A DNA stretch of 64,000 bases from Alphaproteobacteria bacterium (GTDB lineage Bacteria; Pseudomonadota; Alphaproteobacteria; CALKHQ01), in contig JAWKYB010000014.1 in assembly GCA_041396705.1 (NCBI GenBank), forward strand, positions 62,001-126,000, read 5' to 3'. Every line of letters begins with the position of its first letter. Positions within the stretch are counted from its first letter, which is position 1. Made by a program: the position numbers and the translations under genes. Under the pieces are notes generated by a model. That model made no database searches and was not told the origin of the DNA. It saw only the letters and a program-made list of their open reading frames with translations. Shown here piece after piece: positions 26,894 through 36,309 of the stretch.

Positions 26894-27283
26894 ATGGCCC
26901 GCGTGACCGTCGAAGATTGCGTCGAGCGGATTCCCAACCGGTTCGAGCTGGTCATGCTTGCCGCCCACCGCGCGCGCGAAATCGCCGCGGGCGCCGGCAC
27001 CAAGGTCGATCGCGACAACGACAAGAACCCGGTGGTCGCCCTGCGCGAGATCGCGGACATCGACGTCGAGTCCGAACGGCTGCGCGACGCACTGGTCCAT
27101 TCGCTGCAGCGCCAGCCCGACGTTGATGAACCGGACGACGATGAGCTAACCTTGCTGCCCAATGCCGACATGGAGATGGTGCCGGACGTCGAGGCTTCGC
27201 CGGCGGACGACGAAGACGAGGACGAGACCATCGGCGCCGGCATGGCGTCGTTCGAGGACGACCCGGCCGCGATGGACGACTGA
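26894..27283 (+). CDS. rpoZ: DNA-directed RNA polymerase subunit omega
   Basis: Small RNA polymerase subunit that helps assemble the beta-prime subunit. The 129-residue protein has the conserved MARVTVEDCVERIPNRFELV start and the AAHRAREIAAGAGTKVDRDNDKNP region, as in alphaproteobacterial omega. The C-terminal third is a variable acidic tail. It begins the rpoZ-rsh-acpS-lepB-rnc-era transcription unit with its own promoter. Omega also takes part in (p)ppGpp binding in some proteobacteria, which fits its position next to the RSH gene. Confidence 0.97.
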   Translation: MARVTVEDCVERIPNRFELVMLAAHRAREIAAGAGTKVDRDNDKNPVVALREIADIDVESERLRDALVHSLQRQPDVDEPDDDELTLLPNADMEMVPDVEASPADDEDEDETIGAGMASFEDDPAAMDD

Positions 27284-27438
27284 CCGCCGCCGCCCGGCCC
27301 GCGCCGGCGGGGGCCGACGGCGCAGATGTGAAGGCTGATGCGCATTTGGAGCAGGCGCAGGCAGTAGACGACAGAACGGTGGCCGACCGGGCCGCAGCGC
27401 CGAACGCCTCGGCGCCTGCCCGCCCGGCCGGCCCGCGC

Positions 27439-29589
27439 ATGATGCGCCAGTACGAACTGGTGGAGCGGGTGCGGGCCTACGACCCGTCGGCCGACGAGGC
27501 CGCGCTCAACAAGGCCTATGTGTTCGCGATGCAGGCGCACGGCAGCCAGAAGCGGGCCAGCGGCGACCCCTATTTCTCGCATCCGCTCGAAGTGGCCGGC
27601 ATCCTGACCGGCCTCAAGCTCGACACCGCCTCGATCGTGACCGCGCTGCTGCACGACGTGGTCGAGGACACCGACTACACCCTGCACGACATCGAGGCGC
27701 TGTTCGGGCCGGAGATCCGGCGCCTGGTCGACGGCGTCACCAAGCTGTCGCGCATCGAGCTGCAGTCCGACCACACCAAGCAGGCGGAGAATTTCCGCAA
27801 GCTGGTGATCGCGATGTCGGAGGACATCCGCGTGCTGCTGGTCAAACTGGCCGACCGGCTGCACAACATGCGCACGCTGCATTATGTCGGCTCGGAGGAG
27901 AAGCGGCGCCGGGTGGCGCGCGAGACGATGGACATCTTCGTGCCGCTGGCCGAGCGCATCGGGCTCAACTCGATCAAGGCGGAGCTCGAGGACCTGGCGT
28001 TCGCCGAGCTGAACCCGGACGGCCGGGAATCGGTGGTGGCGCGGCTGAACTACCTGCACGACGAGTCCGGCGTGTCGACGGTGCAGGCGATCATCGGCGA
28101 GCTCGGCCGCGTGCTCGGCGAGGCCAGGATCGTGTGCGAGGTGTCCGGCCGCGAGAAGTCGCCCTACTCGATCTGGCGCAAGATGCAGCACAAGAATGTC
28201 GGCTTCGAGCAGCTGTCCGACATCATGGCGTTCCGCGTCGTCACGCACAGCGTGCCCGACTGCTATCAGGTGCTGGGCGTGATCCACAGCCAGTACCCCG
28301 TGGTGCCGGGGCGGTTCAAGGACTACATCTCCACGCCGAAGGCCAACGGCTACCAGTCGATCCACACCGGCGTCATCGGCCCGCAGAAGCAGCGGATCGA
28401 GATGCAGATCCGCACCGTGCAGATGCACGACCAGGCGGAGCGCGGCGTCGCGGCGCACTGGGAGTACAAGCAGGGCGGCGCGGTGCCGGACGGCAGGCGC
28501 TATCGCTGGCTGCAGGATTTCCTGGAGATCCTGGAACAGGCCGCCAGCCCCGAGGATTTCCTCGAGCATACCAAGCTGGAGATGTTCTCCGACCGGGTGT
28601 TCTGCTTCACCCCGAAGGGTGACCTGATCGACCTGCCGCGCGGCTCGACGCCCGTGGATTTCGCCTATGCCGTGCACTCCGAGGTCGGCGACCACTGCAC
28701 CGGCGCGAAGATCAACGGCCGGCTGATGCCGCTGCGCACCGCGCTGGCCAACGGCGACCAGGTCGAGATCACCACCAACCGCGCGCAGACGCCGTCGCCG
28801 ACCTGGGAGCGGTTCGTCGTCACCGGCAAGGCGCGGGCCCGCATCCGCCGGTTCATCCGCACCCAGAAGCGCGAGGAATACATCGACCTCGGCCGCACCA
28901 TGCTGCAGCGCACCTTCCGCCAGGAGGGCCACGCGCTGTCGGACAAGCTGCTGGCACGCGCGTTCGAGCACTGCCATGTCGAGACGGTGGACGACCTCTA
29001 CGCCGTCGTCGGCGAGGGCCTGCGCACCGCGAACGAGGTGCTGCACGCGGTGTTCCCCGACGCCGCCCACCCGCAGAAGCCGCGGCCGCAGCCGGGCGCG
29101 CCGCACGAGGCCGAGCATCGTAACGACGTCGTCGACAAGGGCGTGCCGATCGGCGGCCTGATCCCCGGCCTGGCGCTGCATTTCGCGCGCTGCTGCCACC
29201 CGCTGCCCGGCGACCGCATCCGCGGCATCGTCACCACCGGCAAGGGCGTCACCATCCATACCGAGGACTGCGCCACCCTGGAGCGGTTCATGGATACGCC
29301 GGAGCGCTTCCTCGACGTCTACTGGACGCCGAACGGCGACGGCCACAACCCGTTCGTCGGCCGGCTGCACGTGGTCATCGACAACCGGCCGGGCAGCCTG
29401 GGCACGCTGACCACCATCATTGCCAAGAACAACGGCAACATCACCAACCTGAAGATCACCAACCGGTCGATCGACTTCTTCGACATGCTGGTCGACATCG
29501 AGGTGAAGGACACCGCCCACCTCAACGACGTCATCGCCGACCTGCGGTCGAACAAGGCGATCGGCACGGTCGAGCGGCAGCAGGGCTGA
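27439..29589 (+). CDS. rsh: Bifunctional (p)ppGpp synthetase/hydrolase (RSH)
   Basis: Stringent-response enzyme that makes and degrades (p)ppGpp. Domains in order are HD hydrolase with intact LLHDVVEDTDYT (about residues 74-85), synthetase with GREKSPYSIWRKMQ (near 236) and RFKDYISTPKANGYQSIHT (near 293). TGS follows near 395, then a conserved Cys region (FARCCHPLPGD near 580) and C-terminal ACT near 640. The RxKD motif (RFKD) is that of bifunctional enzymes, so both activities are expected. A GTG at 27328 is an alternative start, but it adds only a low-complexity tail. It begins 155 bases after rpoZ and ends 22 bases before acpS. Confidence 0.96.
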   Translation: MMRQYELVERVRAYDPSADEAALNKAYVFAMQAHGSQKRASGDPYFSHPLEVAGILTGLKLDTASIVTALLHDVVEDTDYTLHDIEALFGPEIRRLVDGVTKLSRIELQSDHTKQAENFRKLVIAMSEDIRVLLVKLADRLHNMRTLHYVGSEEKRRRVARETMDIFVPLAERIGLNSIKAELEDLAFAELNPDGRESVVARLNYLHDESGVSTVQAIIGELGRVLGEARIVCEVSGREKSPYSIWRKMQHKNVGFEQLSDIMAFRVVTHSVPDCYQVLGVIHSQYPVVPGRFKDYISTPKANGYQSIHTGVIGPQKQRIEMQIRTVQMHDQAERGVAAHWEYKQGGAVPDGRRYRWLQDFLEILEQAASPEDFLEHTKLEMFSDRVFCFTPKGDLIDLPRGSTPVDFAYAVHSEVGDHCTGAKINGRLMPLRTALANGDQVEITTNRAQTPSPTWERFVVTGKARARIRRFIRTQKREEYIDLGRTMLQRTFRQEGHALSDKLLARAFEHCHVETVDDLYAVVGEGLRTANEVLHAVFPDAAHPQKPRPQPGAPHEAEHRNDVVDKGVPIGGLIPGLALHFARCCHPLPGDRIRGIVTTGKGVTIHTEDCATLERFMDTPERFLDVYWTPNGDGHNPFVGRLHVVIDNRPGSLGTLTTIIAKNNGNITNLKITNRSIDFFDMLVDIEVKDTAHLNDVIADLRSNKAIGTVERQQG

Positions 29590-29611
29590 TGCCGGGGGAA
29601 CGGACCAGGCC

Positions 29612-30040
29612 ATGATCATCGGCATCGGCATCGACATCATCGACATCCGCCGGGTCGAGCGCACGCTGGAGCGCTTCGGCGACCGCTTCACCCAGCGCTG
29701 CTATACCGAGGTCGAGCAGGCCAAGTCGGACCGGCGGGCGCGGCGGGCCGACAGCTATGCCAAGCGCTATGCCGCCAAGGAGGCCTGTTCCAAGGCCCTG
29801 GGCACCGGCCTGCGCCAGGGCGTCTACTGGCGCGACATGGGCGTGATCAACCTGCCGTCGGGGCAACCGACCATGACGCTGACCGGCGGCGCGGCCGACC
29901 GGCTGGCCCGGTTGTTGCCCGCCGGCCACCGGGCCGAGATCGCGCTGACCATCACCGACGAATACCCGCTGGCCCAGGCCATGGTCATCATTTCCGCCGT
30001 TCCCGAACCCGACGCGGGGGCCGCGGCGCAGCCCGGATAA
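29612..30040 (+). CDS. acpS: Holo-[acyl-carrier-protein] synthase
   Basis: Transfers 4'-phosphopantetheine from CoA to apo-acyl carrier protein, needed for fatty acid synthesis. The 142-residue protein has the magnesium-binding GIDIIDIRRVER (near residue 6) and the FAKRYAAKEACSKALGTG block (seen as YAKRYAAKEACSKALGTG near residue 49), both standard. It follows rsh directly, without the pdxJ gene that sits there in many relatives. The C-terminal tail (about 15 residues) is longer than in E. coli. Confidence 0.96.
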   Translation: MIIGIGIDIIDIRRVERTLERFGDRFTQRCYTEVEQAKSDRRARRADSYAKRYAAKEACSKALGTGLRQGVYWRDMGVINLPSGQPTMTLTGGAADRLARLLPAGHRAEIALTITDEYPLAQAMVIISAVPEPDAGAAAQPG

Positions 30041-30153
30041 CACCTTGCGCCGGGCGGGTCGGATGTATATGTGCAAGGCGCATTGACGCCGCCGCCCCGA
30101 GACCGGCCGCCGGCAGCCACAGGGGATTTGCCATCTCAATCGCGACCAAGAAG

Positions 30154-30885
30154 GTGAAGGCCAAGCGCTCGGGCCTTGGCGAGACGATCCACACGATCAT
30201 CTACGCCGTGCTGATTGCGCTGGTGGTCCGCACCGTGGCGTTCGAGCCGTTCAACATCCCCAGCGGGTCGATGAAGCCGACGCTGCTGGTCGGCGACTAC
30301 CTGTTCGTCTCCAAGTACAGCTATGGCTACAGCCGCTATTCGCTGCCGTTCTCGCCGGACCTGTTCGATGGCCGCATCCTCGAATCGACGCCGGAGCAGG
30401 GCGACGTCGTCGTGTTCAAGCTGCCGAGCGACACCTCGCAGGACTACATCAAGCGCGTGATCGGCCTGCCCGGCGACCGCATCCAGATGATCGGCGGAAT
30501 CCTCCACATCAACGGCGTGCCGGTGCAGCGCGAGGAGGTCGGCCCGGTCGCCGCGGAGGACGGCAACGGCGTCGACCGCTCCGTCACCGAATACATCGAG
30601 ACCCTGCCCAACGGCGTGCAGCACCCGATCTACGAGGAAGGCGACAACCGCCCGCTGGACACCACGCGCGAGTTCGTCGTGCCCGAGGGGCACTTCTTCG
30701 CGATGGGCGACAACCGCGACAACTCGCTCGACAGCCGTGCCAATGTCGGCTTCGTGCCGTTCGAGAACCTGGTCGGGCGGGCGGAGTTCATCTTCTACTC
30801 GACCGACGGGTCGGCCGAGCTGTGGGAGATCTGGAAGTGGCCAGCCGCAACACGCTGGGTCCGGCTGTTCAACGGAATCGGGTGA
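30154..30885 (+). CDS. lepB: Signal peptidase I
   Basis: Inner-membrane protease that removes signal peptides from exported proteins. The 243-residue sequence has one N-terminal membrane span (about residues 12-30). It has the catalytic Ser in IPSGSMKPTL (near 37), the catalytic Lys in KRVIGLPGD (near 100) and the GDNRDNSLDSR motif (near 186). A GTG at 30154 is taken as start; no clear upstream alternative exists in frame. Its stop overlaps the GTG of rnc by four bases. Confidence 0.95.
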   Translation: MKAKRSGLGETIHTIIYAVLIALVVRTVAFEPFNIPSGSMKPTLLVGDYLFVSKYSYGYSRYSLPFSPDLFDGRILESTPEQGDVVVFKLPSDTSQDYIKRVIGLPGDRIQMIGGILHINGVPVQREEVGPVAAEDGNGVDRSVTEYIETLPNGVQHPIYEEGDNRPLDTTREFVVPEGHFFAMGDNRDNSLDSRANVGFVPFENLVGRAEFIFYSTDGSAELWEIWKWPAATRWVRLFNGIG

Positions 30886-31650
30886 CGGCCACCGGCGGGC
30901 CGTGCGCGGCCAAGGCGCCGGCCCCGGACGGGCTCTCTGCGCTCTACCCTGCCCTCGGCCATGAATTCGACAACGCGCAGCTGCTGGCCGACGCGCTGAC
31001 CCATGTCAGCCTGCGCGCCAGCGGCGAGGCGTCCCCCTATCAGCGGCTGGAGTTCCTCGGCGACCGGGTGCTCGGCGTCGTGGTCGCCGACATGCTGTAC
31101 CACCGCTTTCCGGACGAGGCCGAGGGCGCGCTGGCCAAGCGCCACGCCGCGCTGGTGCGCCGCGAGGCCCTGGCCGACGTCGCCGCGCTGATCGACCTCG
31201 GTGCCCATATCCGCGTGGCCGGCCCGGACGCCAACCAGGACCTGCTGGCCAACCCGGGCGTGCTCGCCGACTGCTGCGAGGCGGTGATCGGTGCGCTGTA
31301 CCTCGACGGCGGCCTGGACGCGGCCGGCGTCTTCGTTTCCCGCTACTGGGAACCGCTGCTGGAGGCCGATCCGGCGCCGCCGCGCGACCCGAAGACCGCA
31401 TTGCAGGAATGGGCGCAGGCCCGCGGCCGTCCGCTGCCGGAATATCTGGAGATCGAGCGCAGCGGCCCGACCACGCGCCGACCTTCGTGGTCGAGGTCCG
31501 GGTCGAGGGCTGCCCGCCCGGCGCGGCGAAGGTCCGTCCAAGCGCGTGGCCACCCGCATCGCTGCCGAGCGCATGCTCGGCCTGGCCGAGCAGGAGCGCG
31601 GCAAGCCGGACGCCAACGGCGACGACGCGGCGGCCGACCGCGACGCATGA
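30882..31650 (+). CDS. rnc: Ribonuclease III, frame broken twice (probable sequence errors)
   Basis: Double-strand-specific RNase for rRNA and mRNA processing. The N-terminal nuclease domain is intact: RLEFLGDRVLGVVVADML near residue 52, and the second acidic motif ADCCEAVIGALYLDGGLDAA near residue 130. The C-terminal dsRNA-binding domain is broken. The frame shifts once near 31466-31471, where one G seems missing so that RSGPDHAPTFVVEVRVEG reads on. It shifts again near 31528-31533, into SKRVATRIAAERMLGLA. Restoring one G at each point gives a normal protein of about 256 residues ending at 31650, with the era ATG overlapping the stop. A GTG start overlaps the lepB stop. Confidence 0.85.
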
Positions 31651-32552
31651 GCGACGGTGCCGGCGCCACCCGCTGCGGCTTCGTCGCCCTGATCGGGGCG
31701 CCCAACGCCGGCAAGTCGACCCTGATCAACCGCCTGGTCGGCGCCAAGGTCTCCATCGTCACGCCGAAGGTGCAGACCACCCGCACCCAAGTGCGCGGCG
31801 TCGCCACCCTGGGCGACACCCAGATCGTGTTCATCGACACGCCGGGCATCTTCGCGCCGCGCCGGCGCCTGGACCGGGCGATGGTGGCGGCGGCCTGGAC
31901 CGGCGCCCAGGACGCCGATGTGGTGGCACTGCTGGTCGACTGCCGGCGCATCACCGACGAGGACCTGGCGATCGTCGACCGGCTGGTCGCCGCCGACCGG
32001 TCCGCCATCCTGGTGCTCAACAAGATCGACCTGGTCAAGCCGCAGGACCTGCTGGCCCGCGCCGCCGCCTTGAACGCGCGCGGCCGCTTCGACGCCACCT
32101 TCATGATCTCGGCCGAGACCGGCGACGGCGTTGCCGACCTCGCCGCGCACCTGGCCGCGCGGATGCCGGAAGGCCCGTGGCACTATCCGGAGGATCAGCT
32201 GTCCGACCTGTCGGAGCGGCTGATGGCCGCCGAGATCACGCGCGAGAAGCTGTTCCTGCGCCTGCGCCAGGAACTGCCCTATGCGCTGACCGTGGAGACC
32301 GACGGCTGGCAGGAGTTCGACGACGGCAGCGTGCGCATCGACCAGACCATCTACGTCACCCGGCCGGGCCACAAGGGCATCGTGCTCGGCAAGCGCGGCG
32401 CGGAAATCCAGGCCGTCAGGCTGGCCGCGCAGGCCGAGATCGCGCGCGAGCTCGAGCGCAAGGTCCACCTGTTCCTGTTCGTCAAGGTCCGCGAGCGCTG
32501 GCTCGACGACCCGGAGCGTTTCGCCGCCTGGGGCCTGGACTACAACGCCTGA
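31647..32552 (+). CDS. era: GTPase Era
   Basis: Essential GTPase for 16S rRNA maturation and small ribosomal subunit assembly. The 301-residue protein has GAPNAGKST (G1), DTPGI (G3), NKID (G4) and a C-terminal KH domain with GHKGIVLGKRG near residue 240. The start overlaps the end of rnc, and recO normally follows it. Here a YnjBCD-like ABC operon of about 3.6 kb lies between era and recO. Confidence 0.97.
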   Translation: MSDGAGATRCGFVALIGAPNAGKSTLINRLVGAKVSIVTPKVQTTRTQVRGVATLGDTQIVFIDTPGIFAPRRRLDRAMVAAAWTGAQDADVVALLVDCRRITDEDLAIVDRLVAADRSAILVLNKIDLVKPQDLLARAAALNARGRFDATFMISAETGDGVADLAAHLAARMPEGPWHYPEDQLSDLSERLMAAEITREKLFLRLRQELPYALTVETDGWQEFDDGSVRIDQTIYVTRPGHKGIVLGKRGAEIQAVRLAAQAEIARELERKVHLFLFVKVRERWLDDPERFAAWGLDYNA

Positions 32553-32666
32553 CGTACACGCCGGCGTCAGCCACTGTGTGCGGCGGGCCGGCCGCCGCCG
32601 TGCTAGTGTCGCCGCCGGAAATGCCGGCGCGGGGCCGTCGGCGCACCCTGGACACGGAATTGCACG

Positions 32667-33915
32667 ATGCAGGCAGCAAACGGTTGGCGCAGCGCGATGC
32701 GCGGGGCCGGTTTCGCCCTGACCGCGGGCCTGGCGATGGCCGGCAACGCGGCATCGGCGGACGAGCGGCCGAACCCGGCCGACTTTGCCGACTGGACCGC
32801 GGTCGAGGCTGCGGCGCGCGGCAGCACCGTCTATTTCAACGCCTGGGGCGGCGACGCCAAGATCAACGACTACATCGCCTGGGTCGGCGCGGAAGTGGCG
32901 GCGCGCTACGGCGTGACTCTGGTGCATGTGAAGCTGAGCGATACCGCCGAGGCGGTCGCGCGCGTGCGCGCCGAGCAGAGCGTCGGCCGCGATGCGGGCG
33001 GCAGCGTCGATCTGGTCTGGATCAACGGCGAGAACTACGCCGCCATGCGGCTTGGCGGTCTGCTGTTCGGCCCGTTCGTCCCCATGCTGCCCCACGCGGC
33101 GCTGGTCGACATCGCCGACAAGCCGACCACCCAGGTCGACTTCAGCCTGCCGGTGGACGGCATGGAGTCGCCCTGGGGCATGGCCCGGTTCGTGTTCATC
33201 GCCGACAGCGCGACGGTGCCGGAGCCGCCGCGCACGCCGCGCGACCTGCTGGCCTGGGCCGCGGCCAATCCCGGCCGGTTCACCTATCCGGCGCCGCCGG
33301 ATTTCGTCGGCACCGCCTTCGTCAAGCAGCTGCTTCTGTCGATGACCACCGAGCGCAGCCTGTTCGCGGCCCCGCCGGTCGATGACGCGGCCTTTGCCGC
33401 GGCGACCGAGCGGCTGTGGGCCTGCCTGGACGAGCTGCACCCGAATCTGTGGCGCGGCGGCGCGGCGTTCCCGGCGAGCTATCCCGCCGCGCGCCAGCTG
33501 ATGAACGACGGCGAGACCGACATCGCAATGGCGTTCAATCCCGGCGAGGCGTCGGCGGCGATCGCCCAGGGCCTGCTGCCCGAAAGTGCGCGCAGCTACG
33601 AGTTCGACGGCGGCAGCATCGGCAACACCCATTTCGTCGCGATCCCCTACAACGTCAGCAGCCCGGCCGGCGCGATGGTGGTGGCGGACTTCCTGCTGTC
33701 GCCCGCGGCGCGAGCGGCCAGGCGACCCTCGGTCTGGGGCGACCCACGTGCTCGACCTCGACCGCCTGTCGCCCGCCGACCGCGCCCTGTTCGACGCCCT
33801 GCCGCTGGGCGTCGCCGACATCCCGCCGGCCGCGATGGGCCCGGTGCTGGTGGAACCGCACCCGGACTGGACCACCGCGCTCGAGGCGGAGTGGCAGCGG
33901 CGCTACGCCCGCTGA
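32667..33915 (+). CDS. ABC transporter substrate-binding protein, YnjB-like; one frame break
   Basis: Exported binding protein of about 416 residues with a signal peptide (about residues 1-29, ending ASADE). Features fit the YnjB/thiamine-type subgroup: GSTVYFNAWGGDAKINDYIAW near residue 50 (in part), AGGSVDLVWINGENYA near 110, and QLLLSMTTER near 225. The frame breaks near 33750-33765: PSVWGDP ends in one frame and VLDLDRLSPADRALFDALP continues in another. Two missing G bases in GACCC(G)AC(G)GTG would restore WGDPTVLDLD. The gene is followed by a permease and an ATPase, also damaged or intact as noted. Confidence 0.75.
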
Positions 33916-33946
33916 CGGCCGGCCTGCCGCCGGCCGGACGCTCGCC

Positions 33947-35608
33947 ATGCCGAGCGGCGCCGCTGCTCTCACGCTGGCGCTGGTGCTGGCGCCGGTCGCG
34001 GCCGGCCTCGCCGCCATGGCCATCCCCGCCTTCACCGGACCCGACGGCGGCTTCGGGCTGCAGGCGGCGGGCGCTGCTGGACGCGCCGGGCCTGGTCCAC
34101 CGCGTCGCTGGCGTTCGCGGTCGGACTGGTCGCGACCGCGCTGTCGCTGCTGCTGGTGATGGCGGCCTGTGCCGCCTTCCACGACCGGCCGTCGTTCCGG
34201 GCCCTGCGCCGCCTGCTCGGCCCGATCCTGGCGGTGCCGCACGCCGCCGTCGCAGTCGGCCTCGCCTTCCTGCTGGCGCCGAGCGGCCTGCTGATGCGCC
34301 TGGCCTCGCCCTGGGCCACCGGCCTCGACCGCCCGCCCGACCTGACCCTGGTCCAGGATCCGCTCGGCCTGGCGCTGATCGTCGGTCTGGTGGTCAAGGA
34401 AGTGCCCTACCTGTTCCTGATGACGTTGGCCGCACTTGGCCAGGTCGACGCCGCCCGCCGGGTGGCGGTGGCGCGCAGCCTGGGCACCCGCCGGCCACGG
34501 CCTGGCTGGCGACGGTCTGGCCCGCGGTCTATCGCCAACTGCGGCTGCCGGTCTTCGCCGTGCTCGCCTTTCGCTGTCGGTCGTCGACATGGCGCTGGTG
34601 CTGGGGCCGACCACGCCGCCCACCCTGGGTGTGCTGGTGCTGCGCTGGGCCCAGGACGCAGAGGCTGGCATGCGGGCGCAGGCCGCCGCCGGCGCCTGCC
34701 TGCTGCTGGCGCTGACCCTGGCGGCGATGGCCGTCTGGCTTGGCCTGGAGCGGGCGTGCGCCGCCGCCGCACGGGCGTGGCGAGGCCGCGGCCGCCGCGC
34801 CGATCCGCCGGGCCTGCGGCCGGCGGCGGGAACCGCGATGGTGACGCTGGTGCTGCTGGCCATGCTGGCCAGCGCGGGCATGCTGCTGTGGTCGGTCGCC
34901 GGCCAGTGGCGCTTCCCGGACAGCCTGCCGGCGCAGTGGTCGATCGCGCGCTGGGCCGAGGCCGGCAACGGCGTCGCGCGGCCGTTCCTGGCGACGCTCG
35001 CGATCGGAGCCGGCGCAGTCGCGGTCGCCCTTGTCGCGGTGCTGGCCTGCCTGGAGAACGAAGACCGGGCCCATGGCGCCGCACCCCGGCGCGCGCTGTG
35101 GCTGCTCTACGCCCCGCTGCTGGTGCCGCAGGTCTGCTTCCTGTTCGGGGTGCAGCAGTTGCTGGTCCGGCTGCAGCTCGACGGCCACTGGCTGGCGGTG
35201 CTGTGGAGCCACCTGCTGTTCGTCCTGCCCTATGTCTATCTGTCGATGGCGGAGCCGGCCCGCGCCCTCGACCCGCGCTATCGCCGCGCCGCCGTCGGCC
35301 TCGGCGCCTCGCCCTGGCGCCAGTTCGCGCGGGTCCGCCTGCCGTTGCTGTTGCGCGCAACGCTGGTCGCTGCCGCCGTCGGCTTCTCGGTCAGCGTCGC
35401 CCAGTACCTGCCGACGGTGTTCGCCGGCGCGGGCCGCATCGTCACGCTGACCACCGAGGCTGTGACCCTGTCGGCGGGCGGCGACCGCCGCCTGATCGGC
35501 ATCCATGCCGTGCTGCAGTCCGCCCTGCCCTTTGCCGGCTTCGCGCTGGCGGCGGCGGTGCCGGCGCTGCTGTTCCGCAACCGCCTGGGCATGCGGGCAG
35601 GCTGGTGA
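33947..35608 (+). CDS. ABC transporter permease, YnjC-like fused double permease; three frame breaks
   Basis: Membrane component of about 555 residues, resembling fused double-permease proteins such as YnjC and ThiP. It starts at an ATG at 33947 (MPSGAAALTLALVLAPVAAG). Frame breaks lie near 34070-34080, near 34490-34500 (the continuation reads ATAWLATVWPAVYRQLRLP) and near 34573 (continuing LSVVDMALVLGPTTPPTLGV). From 34575 to the stop at 35608 the frame is intact with two permease-like motifs (RRAAVGLGASPWRQFARVRL near the C-terminus). One indel at each break repairs the frame. The stop overlaps the ATPase GTG by four bases. Confidence 0.7.
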
Positions 35609-36264
35609 CGGCCGCGGCCTTGCACCTGGCCGGCGTGACGGTCGCGACCGCGGCCGGCCCGCTGTTCGCGCCGCTCGATCTTGCCGTCGCGGCGGGCGAG
35701 GTCGTCAGCGTGATGGGGCCGAGCGGCAGCGGCAAGTCCAGCCTGATCGCCTGGGTCAGCGGCGCGCTGCCGCCGGGGCTGCACGGCCGCGGGCGCATCG
35801 GGCTCGGCGGCGACGACGTTACCGGCCTTCCGCCCGAGCGCCGCCGGATCGGCATCCTGTTCCAGGACGACCTGCTGTTCCCGCACATGTCGGTGGGCGA
35901 GAACCTCGCCTTCGGCCTGTCCGGCGGGCTTGACCGGGCCACCCGCCGCAGCCGCGTGGACGCCGCGCTGGCCGAGGCCGGCCTGGCCGGCTTCGCGGGG
36001 CGCGATCCGGCCACCCTGTCCGGCGGCCAGCGCGCCCGCGTGGCGCTGATGCGCACCCTGCTGGCCGAGCCGCGGGCCGTGCTGCTCGACGAGCCGTTCG
36101 CGCGCCTCGACATCGACCTGCGCCAGCGCTTTCGCGCCTTTGTCGTCGATCACATCAGCGCCCGGGCGATTCCCGCGCTGCTCGCCACCCACGACCGCGA
36201 CGACGCCGCTGCGGCGGGCGGGCCGGTGGTGAACCTGCGGCCGGTCACGGCGGCCGCGGGCTGA
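35605..36264 (+). CDS. ABC transporter ATP-binding protein, YnjD-like
   Basis: Cytoplasmic ATPase of 219 residues partnering the permease before it. It has the Walker A motif MGPSGSGKSS (residues 33-42), Q-loop FQDDLLFPHMS near 90, signature LSGGQRARVAL near 138, Walker B AVLLDEPF near 157, and switch His in ATHDRDD near 194. The sequence is intact and the start is a GTG overlapping the permease stop. The short length is normal for this subfamily. No TPP-type riboswitch is visible upstream of the operon, so thiamine import is not supported beyond family resemblance. Confidence 0.9.
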   Translation: MTAAALHLAGVTVATAAGPLFAPLDLAVAAGEVVSVMGPSGSGKSSLIAWVSGALPPGLHGRGRIGLGGDDVTGLPPERRRIGILFQDDLLFPHMSVGENLAFGLSGGLDRATRRSRVDAALAEAGLAGFAGRDPATLSGGQRARVALMRTLLAEPRAVLLDEPFARLDIDLRQRFRAFVVDHISARAIPALLATHDRDDAAAAGGPVVNLRPVTAAAG

Positions 36265-36309
36265 CCGACCCGCTGGACCCGCCGTGACGCCGGGCCTACA
36301 ACGGCGGCC

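Noticed and set aside
27328..27438. GTG at 27328 as the RSH start
   Set aside because: The added 37 residues are low-complexity Ala/Pro/Arg and not conserved in the family; the ATG at 27439 starts the conserved MMRQYELVERV.
30882..31650. rnc as a true pseudogene
   Set aside because: Both breaks are single-base losses in G runs and the surrounding protein sequence is unchanged. Other genes nearby show the same type of break. An artefact is more likely than decay.
32553..32666. TPP riboswitch upstream of the YnjB-like gene
   Set aside because: No thi-box-like sequence (CTGAGA and partner) was seen in the 114-base leader.
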